Origin: Desulfobulbus sp.
Lineage (GTDB): Bacteria > Desulfobacterota > Desulfobulbia > Desulfobulbales > Desulfobulbaceae
Length of the DNA stretch: 64,000 nt
Reading direction: 5' to 3'
Assembly (NCBI GenBank): GCA_028684915.1
Contig: JAQUEZ010000011.1
Coordinates: 3,767 to 67,766 of the forward strand
Program-made: the position numbers and the translations under genes
Shown: positions 37,293 through 46,860 of the stretch, piece by piece
How positions within the stretch are numbered: position 1 is the stretch's first letter
Layout of the letters: each line of letters opens with the position of its first letter
The notes under the pieces: generated by a model
What the model was told of the DNA's origin: nothing
Seen by the model: the letters and a program-made list of their open reading frames with translations, nothing else
Databases searched by the model: none

Positions 37293-40200
37293 TTGACACA
37301 GAAGCCTTTGTCCTTCTTCTTGCCGCGCTCACGAACATCCTGGGCCATGGCCGGATTCATTATGTTCGTCGGCAGCCTGATCAGTTATCAAATTGCCCTC
37401 ATTGATGTCCAACAGCGACACCTCGAACAACAGGGCCAGGCCATCAATGAATTGGCACCCATGCGAGCCCGGCTCGAAGGTGCGGTGCTCAATCTGTTTA
37501 GCGCCACTTCCGGGATTGCCGGAGTCATTGCCCATAAGGGTGATATCAGCCAGGATCTTTTTAACGCCCTCAGTAGACAGGCGGTCGATAACCACTCCTA
37601 CATTCACAACATCGGTATTGCTCCCAACGATGTTGTCAGCCAGCTCTATCCCTTAGACGACAATAAACAGGCTATAGGCCTGCACTACTACACCGACACG
37701 CCCCTCCAGTACAACGACGTGCAAAAAGCGCGGCTCACCGGCGAGCCTATTTTCTCCGGCCCTCACCAACTGGTCCAAGGCGGACAGGGGCTAATTGCCC
37801 GGGTTCCTGTCTTCACCAAGACGGAAGTTTCTGCGGCGTCCCCTCGTTACTGGGGTGTTGTTTCTGTCGTAACCAATATGCACATCTTGCTGGAGGCGGC
37901 TGCGGTTCACTCAACCAATGATTTTATCATTGGCCTGAGAAAGATGGATACGCAGGAACCTGGCTCAAGCACCATCCTTTTGGGTCAAGCGGAACTGTTC
38001 TCCAACCAAAATCCTGTATGTATGCCGGTGAAACTACCCGGTGTTCGTTGGCAGCTCTGCGCGGCCCCAAAAGCCGGTTGGCCGGTCATCACCGCAACGA
38101 ACTCCATGCGACTCTACATTGGCCTGCTGTACACGGCCTCTCTTGCCCTTTTTGTGGGTTGGCTGGCGGAACGGCCCCAAAATATCCACCGGCATAATCT
38201 TGATTTACAACATGAAATCAATGAACGAATCCAAACCGAGGAAAGCCTCCGCTTTTCCGAGCAAAAATATGCCTCCATTTTTCAATTGATGCCAGACATG
38301 GCTGGCATTACCCGCCTTGAAGACGGGTGCTTTCTCGAGATCAATGTCGGTTTCTCCCGGGTCTCAGGCTGGAGCGCCGAGGAAGTCATCGGCCACACCT
38401 CCATTGACCTGGGACTTTGGACCATTGATGAACGTATGCAGGCTGTTGGCCTTTTACAGGCCCATGGCTATCTGGAGAATTTCCCCTTTCTGCTCAAATT
38501 GAAATCTGGGGAACTCCATCATGCCCTGATGTCCCTCACCCCTATTCAGGTCAACGGCGTGGAGTGTCTCTACTTCATGGCCCGTGATATCAACGCCCTC
38601 AAACTCGTCCAGATCCATCTGGAGCAAGAACGATCTCATTTACGCAACCTGTTGCAAAGCGTACCGGCAATGATCTGGATGAAAGATCCGCAGGGAATCT
38701 ATCTCAGCTGCAACAGCCGATTCGAACGGTTTATTGGCCAGAAGGAGGCCAGCATTATCGGCCAGACCGACTTTGATTTCTTTGAGCAAAATGAGGCGGA
38801 GTGGTTCCACTCCTACGACCAAAAGGCCATCACTAAGAAGACCGCGAGCATCAACGAGGAATGGATCACCTACGCTGACGACGGACACCGGGAGTTAGTC
38901 GAGACCATAAAAACCCCGGTGTACGATCCTGGCGGAACATTGCTCGGTGTCCTGGGTATCGCCTGGGATATTACCGAGAAAAAACGAATCGAAGAAGAAC
39001 TGCTCAGGGAAAGGACCCGGTTCATCAACCTGGTGGATTCGGTGGATGGCATTGTCTGGGAGACCGATGCCTGCACACTCACCTTCACCTACGTCAGCCG
39101 TGAGGCCCAGCGCCTACTCGGCTATCCGATTGACCAATGGTACGGAGACAGCTTCTGGTCGGAGCACCTCCATCCGGAGGATAGGGACCGGGTATACAAG
39201 ATGACCGAGGAGGCGACAGCTAGGGGAGAAGATCACGAGCTCAGTTATCGGTTCCTGGCAGCGGATGGGCGAATCGTCTGGATTCAGGACCGCATCAACG
39301 TGGTCATGGTGAACGAGCAGCCACGCTGGCGGCGCGGCATCATGGTGGATACAACTCAGGAAAAGGAAGCTGAACATCGTCGTCTCAGCCTGGAAAATCA
39401 ACTCTTGCAAGCGCAGAAAATTGAGGCCATCGGCCGCCTTGCCGGTGGTGTTGCCCATGATTTCAACAACCAGCTCTCGGTCATCCTCGGTTATGCCGAT
39501 CTGATGCAACAAAGTCATGTTACCGAGGAGAAACGGCGTGGCTACACCAACCAAATAATCCGAGCCGCCAGCCAATCACGGGATATCACCCGCCAGTTGC
39601 TAGCCTTCTCCCGTCAGGAGGTCAATTCACCCCAGGTGCTTGACCTCAACCTTCTGGTCAAGGGGATCAAAAAAGGGATAGGACGCTTGATCCGTGAAGA
39701 TATCCGCGTCGAGGTTCGCTCCTGTAAGGATCTATGGACCGTCTTCATGGATTCGACTCAGATGGATCAGATCCTGATGAATTTGATCGTCAACGCCCGT
39801 GATGCCATTGTCGGCCATGGTGTGATTTCCCTTGAAACGAGCAACGTCACCCTGGATGCCTCCTTTACTAACCTGTATCCGGAGTTCACTCCCGGTGAGT
39901 ATGTCCTACTCTGTGTCCAGGATACGGGCAGCGGCATGAGCCGGGATACCATACTCCACATCTTCGAACCTTTTTACACCACCAAAGAAACCGGCAAAGG
40001 CACAGGCCTTGGTCTGGCAACGGTCTATGGCATCGTCACCCAGAACAACGGGCATGTCCTGGTTGAAAGCGAACTCGGCGCAGGAACCACATTCAAGGTC
40101 TTCCTTCCCCGGAGCCATGCGCAATTCAGTGAAGAAGCCATCCAACCAACAAGGTCGATATTGCCCCAACACTCAGGAACCATTCTTTTGGTCGAAGATG

Positions 40201-40550
40201 AGGAAACAGTGCGGCAAATGGCACAGGATATTCTCACCGCCAGTGGATACACGGTGTTGGTGGCGGCTGGACCGTCCGAGGCTCTAGATATCTGCCACAA
40301 AACGCAACAGCCTATCGATCTCCTCCTCAGTGATATAATCATGCCTGAGATGAATGGCCGAGAACTCTGCGAGCAGATCCGCAAGCTCCGACCGGACATA
40401 AAAACCGTGTTCATGTCCGGCTATGCGGGAGATATTCTTCAGGAAGAAAACGACGCTCAGGTACCGCTGATTAAAAAGCCCTTCACCCTCCACTCCCTCC
40501 TCAAAACCTTAGAGGACCAGTTCCAAAATCTTCCCTCCAACAATACCTGA
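37293..40550 (+). CDS. Membrane hybrid histidine kinase with CHASE-like, PAS and receiver domains
   Basis: About 1085 aa. TM helix about 15-37; a periplasmic sensor domain (CHASE-like) about 40-265; TM2 about 271-292; three PAS domains (about 315-430, 440-575, 580-705); HisKA with the phospho-His in GGVAHDFNNQLSVILGYADL; HATPase with NLIVNARDAI, DTGSGM and GTGLGLATVYGIV; and a C-terminal receiver with LSDIIMPEMNG. A TTG at 37293 with GGAGG five bases before fits best; an upstream open frame to 36993 overlaps the amidotransferase. The output partner is unknown. Confidence 0.88.
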   Translation: MTQKPLSFFLPRSRTSWAMAGFIMFVGSLISYQIALIDVQQRHLEQQGQAINELAPMRARLEGAVLNLFSATSGIAGVIAHKGDISQDLFNALSRQAVDNHSYIHNIGIAPNDVVSQLYPLDDNKQAIGLHYYTDTPLQYNDVQKARLTGEPIFSGPHQLVQGGQGLIARVPVFTKTEVSAASPRYWGVVSVVTNMHILLEAAAVHSTNDFIIGLRKMDTQEPGSSTILLGQAELFSNQNPVCMPVKLPGVRWQLCAAPKAGWPVITATNSMRLYIGLLYTASLALFVGWLAERPQNIHRHNLDLQHEINERIQTEESLRFSEQKYASIFQLMPDMAGITRLEDGCFLEINVGFSRVSGWSAEEVIGHTSIDLGLWTIDERMQAVGLLQAHGYLENFPFLLKLKSGELHHALMSLTPIQVNGVECLYFMARDINALKLVQIHLEQERSHLRNLLQSVPAMIWMKDPQGIYLSCNSRFERFIGQKEASIIGQTDFDFFEQNEAEWFHSYDQKAITKKTASINEEWITYADDGHRELVETIKTPVYDPGGTLLGVLGIAWDITEKKRIEEELLRERTRFINLVDSVDGIVWETDACTLTFTYVSREAQRLLGYPIDQWYGDSFWSEHLHPEDRDRVYKMTEEATARGEDHELSYRFLAADGRIVWIQDRINVVMVNEQPRWRRGIMVDTTQEKEAEHRRLSLENQLLQAQKIEAIGRLAGGVAHDFNNQLSVILGYADLMQQSHVTEEKRRGYTNQIIRAASQSRDITRQLLAFSRQEVNSPQVLDLNLLVKGIKKGIGRLIREDIRVEVRSCKDLWTVFMDSTQMDQILMNLIVNARDAIVGHGVISLETSNVTLDASFTNLYPEFTPGEYVLLCVQDTGSGMSRDTILHIFEPFYTTKETGKGTGLGLATVYGIVTQNNGHVLVESELGAGTTFKVFLPRSHAQFSEEAIQPTRSILPQHSGTILLVEDEETVRQMAQDILTASGYTVLVAAGPSEALDICHKTQQPIDLLLSDIIMPEMNGRELCEQIRKLRPDIKTVFMSGYAGDILQEENDAQVPLIKKPFTLHSLLKTLEDQFQNLPSNNT

Positions 40551-40566
40551 GTCAGCTGCTCCGCAT

Positions 40567-40608
40567 AAAAAAAAATGCCGGCACGAAATCTCCGTGCTGG
40601 CATTTTTT
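40567..40608. terminator. Bidirectional terminator between kinase and HtrA genes
   Basis: ATGCCGGCACG / CGTGCTGGCAT (one G-U) with a 7-nt loop; A-run on one side and T-run on the other. Confidence 0.93.
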
Positions 40609-40631
40609 CCATTTGATGGGGTGGATAGTGC

Positions 40632-42104
40632 TTATTCGCTACGCAAAACCACGTATTGGCTATGGTCACCGGAACGTACCCGGAGCAGCACCTGCTTGCT
40701 ACTGTCACTCTTTTTTATGGCCTGGCGCAACTCTTTAAGGTCATGGACACGAATCCGGTTCACCTCTTCGATCAGCATACCGGACTGGAGTCCGAGCTGG
40801 GCGACCGGACTGTCGGCCGCGATATCGGCGATCAGTACGCCCTGATCCTTCTTGTAACCGAACTGATCGGCCAGTTCCTGGGTCAGATCCTGCATCGAGA
40901 GGCCAAAGGCATCCAGATCGGCACCGTTGCCCGACTTTTTGGCGAGAGCCGATATATCAGCGGGCTGTTCACCCACAGTGACCACCAACTCCTTTTCCTT
41001 GCCGTCACGAAGAATCTGCAGTTTCAGATCGGTGTTGGGCGGGGTCATGGCAATCTTGTTGCGCAGGTCACCCACATCCGACACCTTTTCACCGTTAATC
41101 GCGATGACGATATCGCCCTGGAGCAGACCGCTCTTTTTAGCCGGTGAACCATCGCTGACCTCGGAAACAAGGGCACCGCCGACCTCACCACCAAAGGATT
41201 TGGCCAGATCCTCATTCACATCCTGAATCATCACCCCAAGCCAACCGCGGGCAACCTTGCCACCTTTACGCAGTTGCTGCTCGATGTTCTTAGCCATGTT
41301 GATCGGGATGGCAAAACCAATCCCCATGTATCCACCGCTGCGGGAGAAGATCGCAGTGTTCATGCCCACGGCCTCGCCATGGATGTTGAGCAGCGGCCCG
41401 CCCGAGTTGCCAGGGTTGATCGCGGCATCGGTCTGAATAAAATTTTCATAGTCGGTGATGCCCATGCGGTTACGGCCTTTGGCACTGACCACGCCCACGG
41501 TAACGGTCTGGTTCAACTCAAAGGGGTTACCGATGGCAATGACCCACTCGCCGACTTCCAGTGTATCGGAATTGCCCAGCGGCAACACCGGCAAATCCTT
41601 GGCCTCAATTTTGATCAACGCCACATCCGATTGGGGATCGGTACCGACAACCTTGGCCTCAAACTCGCGCTTATCAGCCAGGCGAACGGTAATCTTGTCG
41701 GCATCGGTCACCACATGGTTGTTGGTAAGGATGTATCCGTCACTGCCAATGATAAAGCCGGAACCGGCGGCCTGCTGCTTAAAAGTCCGCTGCTCCTTCT
41801 TGGGATTTGTTCGAGGATGGCGAAACTGAGGCCCGAAAAACCGTTCGAAAAAGGGATCATTAAACAGGTCCAAAGAGTCCTGTCCTCCCCCTCGACCGGT
41901 TTTCTCTTTCTCCACCGCCACGTGCACAACTGCTGGACCGGCTTTCTTGACCACCGAGGCAAAAGCCTTGGCTGAGCGATCAAGAACGGCTATGTCGTCT
42001 TCACTTTGGGCGTGGGCTGGTTGATAGTTTCCCGCTAGCAAGCTCAGACAGAGCAGGCAGGAGGCAATCATAACTTTTTTGGAAGGTTTGGCATTGTTGT
42101 ACAT
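40632..42104 (-). CDS. Do/DegP-family periplasmic serine endopeptidase (HtrA)
   Basis: 490 aa with a signal peptide (to about residue 32). The protease domain has the triad His in TNNHVVTD, Asp in SDVALIK and Ser in NPGNSGGPLL. Two PDZ domains follow (about 285-375 and 395-485). It degrades or refolds damaged envelope proteins. It converges with the sensor kinase at a shared terminator. Confidence 0.94.
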   Translation of the reverse strand: MYNNAKPSKKVMIASCLLCLSLLAGNYQPAHAQSEDDIAVLDRSAKAFASVVKKAGPAVVHVAVEKEKTGRGGGQDSLDLFNDPFFERFFGPQFRHPRTNPKKEQRTFKQQAAGSGFIIGSDGYILTNNHVVTDADKITVRLADKREFEAKVVGTDPQSDVALIKIEAKDLPVLPLGNSDTLEVGEWVIAIGNPFELNQTVTVGVVSAKGRNRMGITDYENFIQTDAAINPGNSGGPLLNIHGEAVGMNTAIFSRSGGYMGIGFAIPINMAKNIEQQLRKGGKVARGWLGVMIQDVNEDLAKSFGGEVGGALVSEVSDGSPAKKSGLLQGDIVIAINGEKVSDVGDLRNKIAMTPPNTDLKLQILRDGKEKELVVTVGEQPADISALAKKSGNGADLDAFGLSMQDLTQELADQFGYKKDQGVLIADIAADSPVAQLGLQSGMLIEEVNRIRVHDLKELRQAIKKSDSSKQVLLRVRSGDHSQYVVLRSE

Positions 42105-42627
42105 AGTCTGTGCTCCACAGAGTCATGGGAAATGGGGTGTCATCCACGGGATGACGTCTGATTTCGAACACAACAGGCAGTTTCAGGGGGGCTTGAATCT
42201 TGATATTTTCCGGTAAAAATCAAGGCATGCGAGCAATTTGACCGCCGGCATATGAGCAATATTCCGAGAATACAATGTGCGGCATAAAGCCAAGATTGGC
42301 AAAAAAAGCAAGTATTCAAGACGCCCTCTAGGCAACCACAGACTATTATACCCCAGCCAAGGTTCGTCAAGAGGTGTACCGCAAGAGCGGCATGGCTGCA
42401 GATGCAGAGTGCGGGATATTTTTTACCTCCCCTAAATTTTTTTTAGCCTCTTTTTGTAGTATCCCCTCCAATGAAAAAATTGTTTTAAATAAAGGCTTTG
42501 ATCTATTTAATGATAGTTAAGATTATCATTTACCCCACTTTCTCCCCTTATTGTAGACCCAATTTTTCTGCTTACTATTGCAAGCAAGAGGAACTATCAG
42601 AATAAAAACCATCCTGAGGAGGATGAT
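42105..42627. other. Divergent intergenic region
   Basis: This 523-bp region lies between the htrA start (minus) and the first small paralog (plus). It turns AT-rich near 42,420-42,550. The promoters of both should lie here. No gene, repeat or hairpin stood out. Confidence 0.5.
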
Positions 42628-42795
42628 ATGAGCGGATATGATTCACTTGCTTGGATTAAAGATAAAAACGGTAAAGAGTATGTCTGCCCTCTCAGCGTTC
42701 TCAAAGGCGACACCAGCGTTCGAGCAGAACTCAGTGAAGATGAACGGAAAGAGTGCATGGATGTAAATCAGATCATCGGCACTGAGCGTTGGTAA
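42628..42795 (+). CDS. Small protein of 55 aa, first of two tandem paralogs
   Basis: It starts MSGYDSLAWIKDKNGKEYVC and ends NQIIGTERW. A strong AGGAGG site lies seven bases before the ATG. The second copy (42850-43050) shares the layout: W-V/I-x-D-K/E-x-G-x-E-x-x-C, then an acidic E-R-x-x-C-M motif and the closing NQI-I/V-GTERW. The two conserved Cys could bind metal. No family known to me. A long minus-strand frame over both is a shadow. Confidence 0.8.
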   Translation: MSGYDSLAWIKDKNGKEYVCPLSVLKGDTSVRAELSEDERKECMDVNQIIGTERW

Positions 42796-42849
42796 CGGAG
42801 AAAGGAAGTATCCATTTAAATACGCAATATTATATATAAGGAGAACATC

Positions 42850-43050
42850 ATGGAATTCAACGAAAGAGACAACAGCATTGGTAGCGTAGGCTATGAGTCG
42901 ATGGTCTGGGTACGTGATGAAAAAGGCCGTGAATTTAGCTGCACCCTGGACAGGAGCCGTGGAGGGGTAAACAGCATGAACGACCTCAGCGATCGCGAGC
43001 GAGCCAGCTGCATGAACGTCAATCAAATTGTCGGAACCGAACGCTGGTAA
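42850..43050 (+). CDS. Small protein of 66 aa, second of two tandem paralogs
   Basis: Paralog of the gene at 42628, with the same core and C-terminus (ASCMNVNQIVGTERW) and a longer middle with SRGGVNSMNDLSDRER. An AAGGAGA site precedes the ATG. The duplication with high similarity at protein level implies selection. It lies 61 bp before the photolyase gene and may share its transcript. Confidence 0.82.
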   Translation: MEFNERDNSIGSVGYESMVWVRDEKGREFSCTLDRSRGGVNSMNDLSDRERASCMNVNQIVGTERW

Positions 43051-43111
43051 GTCATTTTTTCCGACCCCGGTGGTGATTGCCACCGGGTTAATTTTTTGCC
43101 CGCAGGGAGCC

Positions 43112-44494
43112 ATGGAGCACCATATAGATCCAAGACGCATCCGCCAATACAACGGCAACGGCAGCAGCTCCCATCCGGGATCGGTACTCTACTGGATGCA
43201 CCGTGAATTTCGTGCCCAGGACAACTGGGCACTGCTTCATGCGCGGCTGGAGGCCCTGGAGCGTCAGGTGCCCCTAGCGGTTGCTTTCTGCATGGCTCCC
43301 GGTTTTCTCGGAGCGACCCTGCGCCAATTCGATTTTCTCCTCAAGGGGCTGGAAGCCTCGATGCCGATACTCACTCAGGCAAATATCCCACTGATTCTGC
43401 GCAGCGGCGAACCAGAAGAAGAGATTATTCGGCTCTGCACCGAGCTCCACCCATCCCTGGTGGTCACGGATTTCGATCCCCTGCGGATCAAGCGGCAATG
43501 GTTCCAGGCCCTGCTCAAGCATCAGAACGCTCCGGTACACGAGGTGGATTCCCGTAATATCGTCCCGGCCTGGATCGCCTCGCCCCGCCGGGAATACATG
43601 GCCAGAACCATCCGCCCTAAAATTCATCGTCTGCTGCCGGAATTCCTCACCCCCTTTCCCTTGTTGCCCCCCCATCCCTATCAATGGGCAACGCCACCGC
43701 CAAGCCTCAGCTTTTCCGACCTGCATAATTCACTGCAGGTCGACCGCTCGGTTGTTCCGGTCGACAGGCTGCAGCCGGGAGAATCAAGCGCCCACCGTGT
43801 GCTCAACATATTTTTGACCAAGCGACTTTCCGCGTACGATCAACGCAACGATCCCAACAAAGAGGTCTGCTCCGATCTCTCCTCCTATCTCCATTTCGGC
43901 ATGATTTCTGCCCAGGCAGTGGTCCTTGAGTTGAAGCGTCGCGGCCTGCGAGGAGACAACGTAGACAGTTTTGTTGAAGAACTGGTGGTACGACGAGAAC
44001 TCTCGGATAACTTTTGCCTCTACACCGCAGACTACGACCAGGTTTCCAGTTTTCCCGATTGGGCCCAGCGGACCCTGGAGGATCACCGCAAAGATCCACG
44101 TGCCTACCTCTACAGTCTAGAAGAATTTGATCGAGGCGAAACCCATGATCCCTTATGGAATGCAGCCCAACGCCAACTGGTGGTCAGTGGGGCCATGCAC
44201 GGATATATGCGTATGTACTGGGCTAAAAAAATCCTCGAATGGACCCCGGAGGCCTCTGAAGCCCTGCGGATTGCCATCTTCCTCAACGACCGTTACGCCC
44301 TGGATGGGCGGGAAAGCAACGGTTACACCGGTATTGCCTGGTCTATCGGCGGCGTCCATGACCGAGGCTGGACCAAGCGTCCGATCTTCGGCTCCATCCG
44401 TTACATGAACGAATCCGGTGCTCGCCGCAAATTTGATGTCCAACACTACATACGCACCTGGTCCGGCCAACAGCCCCCCTGCCTTTTTGCCTGA
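43112..44494 (+). CDS. phr: Class II deoxyribodipyrimidine photolyase
   Basis: 460 aa. It uses FAD and light to split cyclobutane pyrimidine dimers. Class II hallmarks: GSVLYWMHREFRAQDNWAL, the FAD region SSYLHFGMISAQ and VRRELSDNFC, and the C-terminal WNAAQRQLVVSGAMHGYMRMYWAKKILEW with NDRYALDGRESNGYTGIAWSIGG. The ATG at 43112 is preceded by CAGGGAG. It follows the two small paralogs. Confidence 0.94.
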   Translation: MEHHIDPRRIRQYNGNGSSSHPGSVLYWMHREFRAQDNWALLHARLEALERQVPLAVAFCMAPGFLGATLRQFDFLLKGLEASMPILTQANIPLILRSGEPEEEIIRLCTELHPSLVVTDFDPLRIKRQWFQALLKHQNAPVHEVDSRNIVPAWIASPRREYMARTIRPKIHRLLPEFLTPFPLLPPHPYQWATPPPSLSFSDLHNSLQVDRSVVPVDRLQPGESSAHRVLNIFLTKRLSAYDQRNDPNKEVCSDLSSYLHFGMISAQAVVLELKRRGLRGDNVDSFVEELVVRRELSDNFCLYTADYDQVSSFPDWAQRTLEDHRKDPRAYLYSLEEFDRGETHDPLWNAAQRQLVVSGAMHGYMRMYWAKKILEWTPEASEALRIAIFLNDRYALDGRESNGYTGIAWSIGGVHDRGWTKRPIFGSIRYMNESGARRKFDVQHYIRTWSGQQPPCLFA

Positions 44495-44543
44495 ACCAAC
44501 CACTAGCATCCTGTCGGAACAGGAAAACGGCAATGTTGCAAGA

Positions 44544-44708
44544 TTGATGGCGTCGTAAAAACTTCGATCTCCTGCGTCGTAGCGTTTTTCCGGGCACTCG
44601 ACATACCTGATGTATGCCTTCTCGCCGAAAAAAACACTACTTCTTGTATATCTGTGTTTTTATTGAGCCATATCTTAGAGTGTGATGGACTTTTGACGAG
44701 TCCATCAT
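44544..44708 (+). repeat. 165-bp dispersed MITE-like element, copy 2
   Basis: Same length and orientation as 12179-12343. Here the terminal inverted repeat is clearer: left TTGATGGCGTCGTAAAAACT against the reverse complement of the right end, 15 of 20 matching. It lies between the photolyase and the SRPBCC gene. Confidence 0.88.
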
Positions 44709-44784
44709 CGATATTCGACCGATTAAATCGATACTTACATTGTATTCCAGCAAGTTAATCATTCATGGTGAGCGCAGAGGGAGC

Positions 44785-45249
44785 ATGTATATTTTAGAAC
44801 GCCAACAGAAAGTCAGCGGCAGCATGGAGCAGGCTTGGGCCTTCCTCCAAGACCCGGGAAACCTTGACCGCATCACCCCACCGGATCTCCAATTCCGTAT
44901 TGTCACCGATGTCCCGGACATCATGCACAACGGACTGATCATCGAGTACCGGATCACCATTCCCCTAATCGGTACTCACTCCTGGGTCACTGAAATCAAG
45001 CACATCCGAGAAGGCTTCGCCTTTGTCGACGAACAGCGGTTGGGGCCGTACCGCTTCTGGTATCACTATCACGAAATTAGAGCGGATAAGGGCGGTGTAC
45101 TGTTGCTCGACCGGGTGCATTACCAACCGCCGATGGGAATACTGGGCAGGATACTGCACCGGATCTACATTCGGCGCACCCTGGAGAGGATCTTTGACTA
45201 CCGCAGAGAGCGGTTGACGGCTTTTCTTTCGAGCAAAAAAACTGATTAA
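44785..45249 (+). CDS. SRPBCC (START-like) fold protein
   Basis: 154 aa. Single lipid/ligand-binding helix-grip domain: MYILERQQKVSGSMEQAWAFLQDPGNLDRITPPDL at the front is the coenzyme Q-binding/polyketide-cyclase-like opening, ending in a long C-terminal helix. Related proteins guard a small hydrophobic cargo. The ATG at 44785 follows an AGAGGG site. It converges with DedA, overlapping by four bases. Confidence 0.85.
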   Translation: MYILERQQKVSGSMEQAWAFLQDPGNLDRITPPDLQFRIVTDVPDIMHNGLIIEYRITIPLIGTHSWVTEIKHIREGFAFVDEQRLGPYRFWYHYHEIRADKGGVLLLDRVHYQPPMGILGRILHRIYIRRTLERIFDYRRERLTAFLSSKKTD

Positions 45250-45866
45250 TTGAGTATACGCTTACGAGCCGAAAGCCGCGAACGGACAAACCATCCCAAG
45301 CCAATAAGCACCAACACCACGATCCCGATATCGACCTGATGCGAGTATTTTTGGACCACGGTCCAGTGCTCCCGCAGCCGCATCCCCAGTATCAGAAGAA
45401 AACCGTTCCACAGGGTTGCCCCGATCAGGGTGACCGCAATGAAGGGCAACAAACGCATCTTGCCCATGCCTGCAGGAATGGAGATAAAATGGCGGATAAC
45501 CGGGACAAAACGGGCGAGGAACACCGTGAGCACGCCCTGGCGCTTGCTGAAATAGCGTTCGGTCAGTTCCAGGTCGTGCCGATTTAAGAGCAAATATTTC
45601 CCCACCTTCAAAACAAGCGGTTTGCCGCCGTAATACCCCATCCAGTAGGAAAGCAGGGAACCGGTCAAGGAGCCGAGACTGGTGGATAAAAGCGCCAACC
45701 ACAAATTCCATTTGCCGTCGGTGACCAAAAAACCGACAAAGGGCATGACGGCCTCGCTGGGTACTGGCGCGATCATGCTTTCCAGGGCCATGAGGAGAAA
45801 AGCTCCCGCATAGGCGGTGGCATCAAGGATACGGACGGCGGTATGACTGATCAATTCGGTAAGCAT
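45246..45866 (-). CDS. DedA family membrane protein
   Basis: 206 aa. The DedA signature is present: E-SMIAPVPSEAVMPFVGFL early, then a G-x-x-x-G...YWMGYYGGK segment and the FLARFVPVIRHFISIPAGM motif. Several membrane helices. Family members recycle undecaprenyl phosphate or phosphatidylethanolamine across the membrane, which fits the UppP neighbour 9 bp upstream. Confidence 0.92.
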   Translation of the reverse strand: MLTELISHTAVRILDATAYAGAFLLMALESMIAPVPSEAVMPFVGFLVTDGKWNLWLALLSTSLGSLTGSLLSYWMGYYGGKPLVLKVGKYLLLNRHDLELTERYFSKRQGVLTVFLARFVPVIRHFISIPAGMGKMRLLPFIAVTLIGATLWNGFLLILGMRLREHWTVVQKYSHQVDIGIVVLVLIGLGWFVRSRLSARKRILN

Positions 45867-45875
45867 AACTCTCTC

Positions 45876-46676
45876 TCAGGGAAGAAAATAAAAGAGGGCA
45901 ATGGCCCCGAAAATTACCCGATACCAGGCAAAAAGACGAAAATCGTGGTGGGCCACGTAACGAATCAACCCTTTGATTGCCAGCAGGGCGCTAAAAAAGG
46001 CGGTGATAAAGCCTACCGCAAAAAAGGCCAGGTCCACGTTCGCCAGGGCCCCCCAGGACTTGTACACATCGTAGCCGGTGGCAAGAAACATGGTGGGAAT
46101 AGCCAGAAAAAAGGAAAATTCAGTGGCGGTCTGTCGCGACAACCCAAAGAGCATGCCGCCGATGATGGTGGCTCCCGAACGGGAGGTTCCAGGAATCAAG
46201 GCGAGAATCTGGGCAAAGCCGACCTTGAGTGCATCCAGCCAGTTCATCTGATCGACATCGGTGATCCGTGCTTGGATCGGGCGCCGCTCCACCACAAAGA
46301 TAATCAGACCACCGACAATCAGGGCCACAGCAACCACGACCGGATTAAACAGATAGGTTTTAATGATCTTGTGCAGGGCTAGACCGAAAATGGCCGAAGG
46401 GACCACGCCGATGGCCAGGTTGATCACAAAGCGCCAGGCGGCGGAATCCCCCTGCAATCCGGTGATCACCCGTTGCAGCCGTTGACGATAATGCCAGCAG
46501 ACCGCGAGGATCGCACCCAACTGGATAACAATTTCAAAGGTTTTGGCCTGCTCACCGGTATAGTTGAGCAAATCACCACTGATGATCAGATGACCAGTGG
46601 AGGAAATCGGTAAAAATTCGGTGAGTCCCTCAACAATACCAAGAACGACACTTTGGATTAACGACAACAGATCCAT
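45876..46676 (-). CDS. uppP: Undecaprenyl-diphosphate phosphatase
   Basis: 266-aa polytopic enzyme that releases undecaprenyl phosphate from its diphosphate for cell wall carrier recycling, and gives bacitracin tolerance. Motifs: [19 protein letters not shown] (first), and the second active-site [16 protein letters not shown]. Together with DedA it forms a lipid-carrier recycling pair. Confidence 0.95.
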   Translation of the reverse strand: MDLLSLIQSVVLGIVEGLTEFLPISSTGHLIISGDLLNYTGEQAKTFEIVIQLGAILAVCWHYRQRLQRVITGLQGDSAAWRFVINLAIGVVPSAIFGLALHKIIKTYLFNPVVVAVALIVGGLIIFVVERRPIQARITDVDQMNWLDALKVGFAQILALIPGTSRSGATIIGGMLFGLSRQTATEFSFFLAIPTMFLATGYDVYKSWGALANVDLAFFAVGFITAFFSALLAIKGLIRYVAHHDFRLFAWYRVIFGAIALFYFLP

Positions 46677-46860
46677 GGAATCAACACTCTATAGACAACG
46701 AAAATAAGGGGATCCCTCTTCCCCCCGTGGAAAGAGTGAACATGGCCCTGAGGCACCTTGCCTGTACCTCGAATAGGCTTTCCATGTCAAGGTGATACCG
46801 GAAAAATGGCGGCGCACCTGATCGACGACGCAGATGGCATCAGCTCTATTTCTCCGGTAC

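Noticed and set aside
42643..43158. 171-codon minus-strand open frame
   Set aside because: It lies opposite two small plus-strand genes that are paralogs with ribosome sites. Paralog conservation supports the plus strand.
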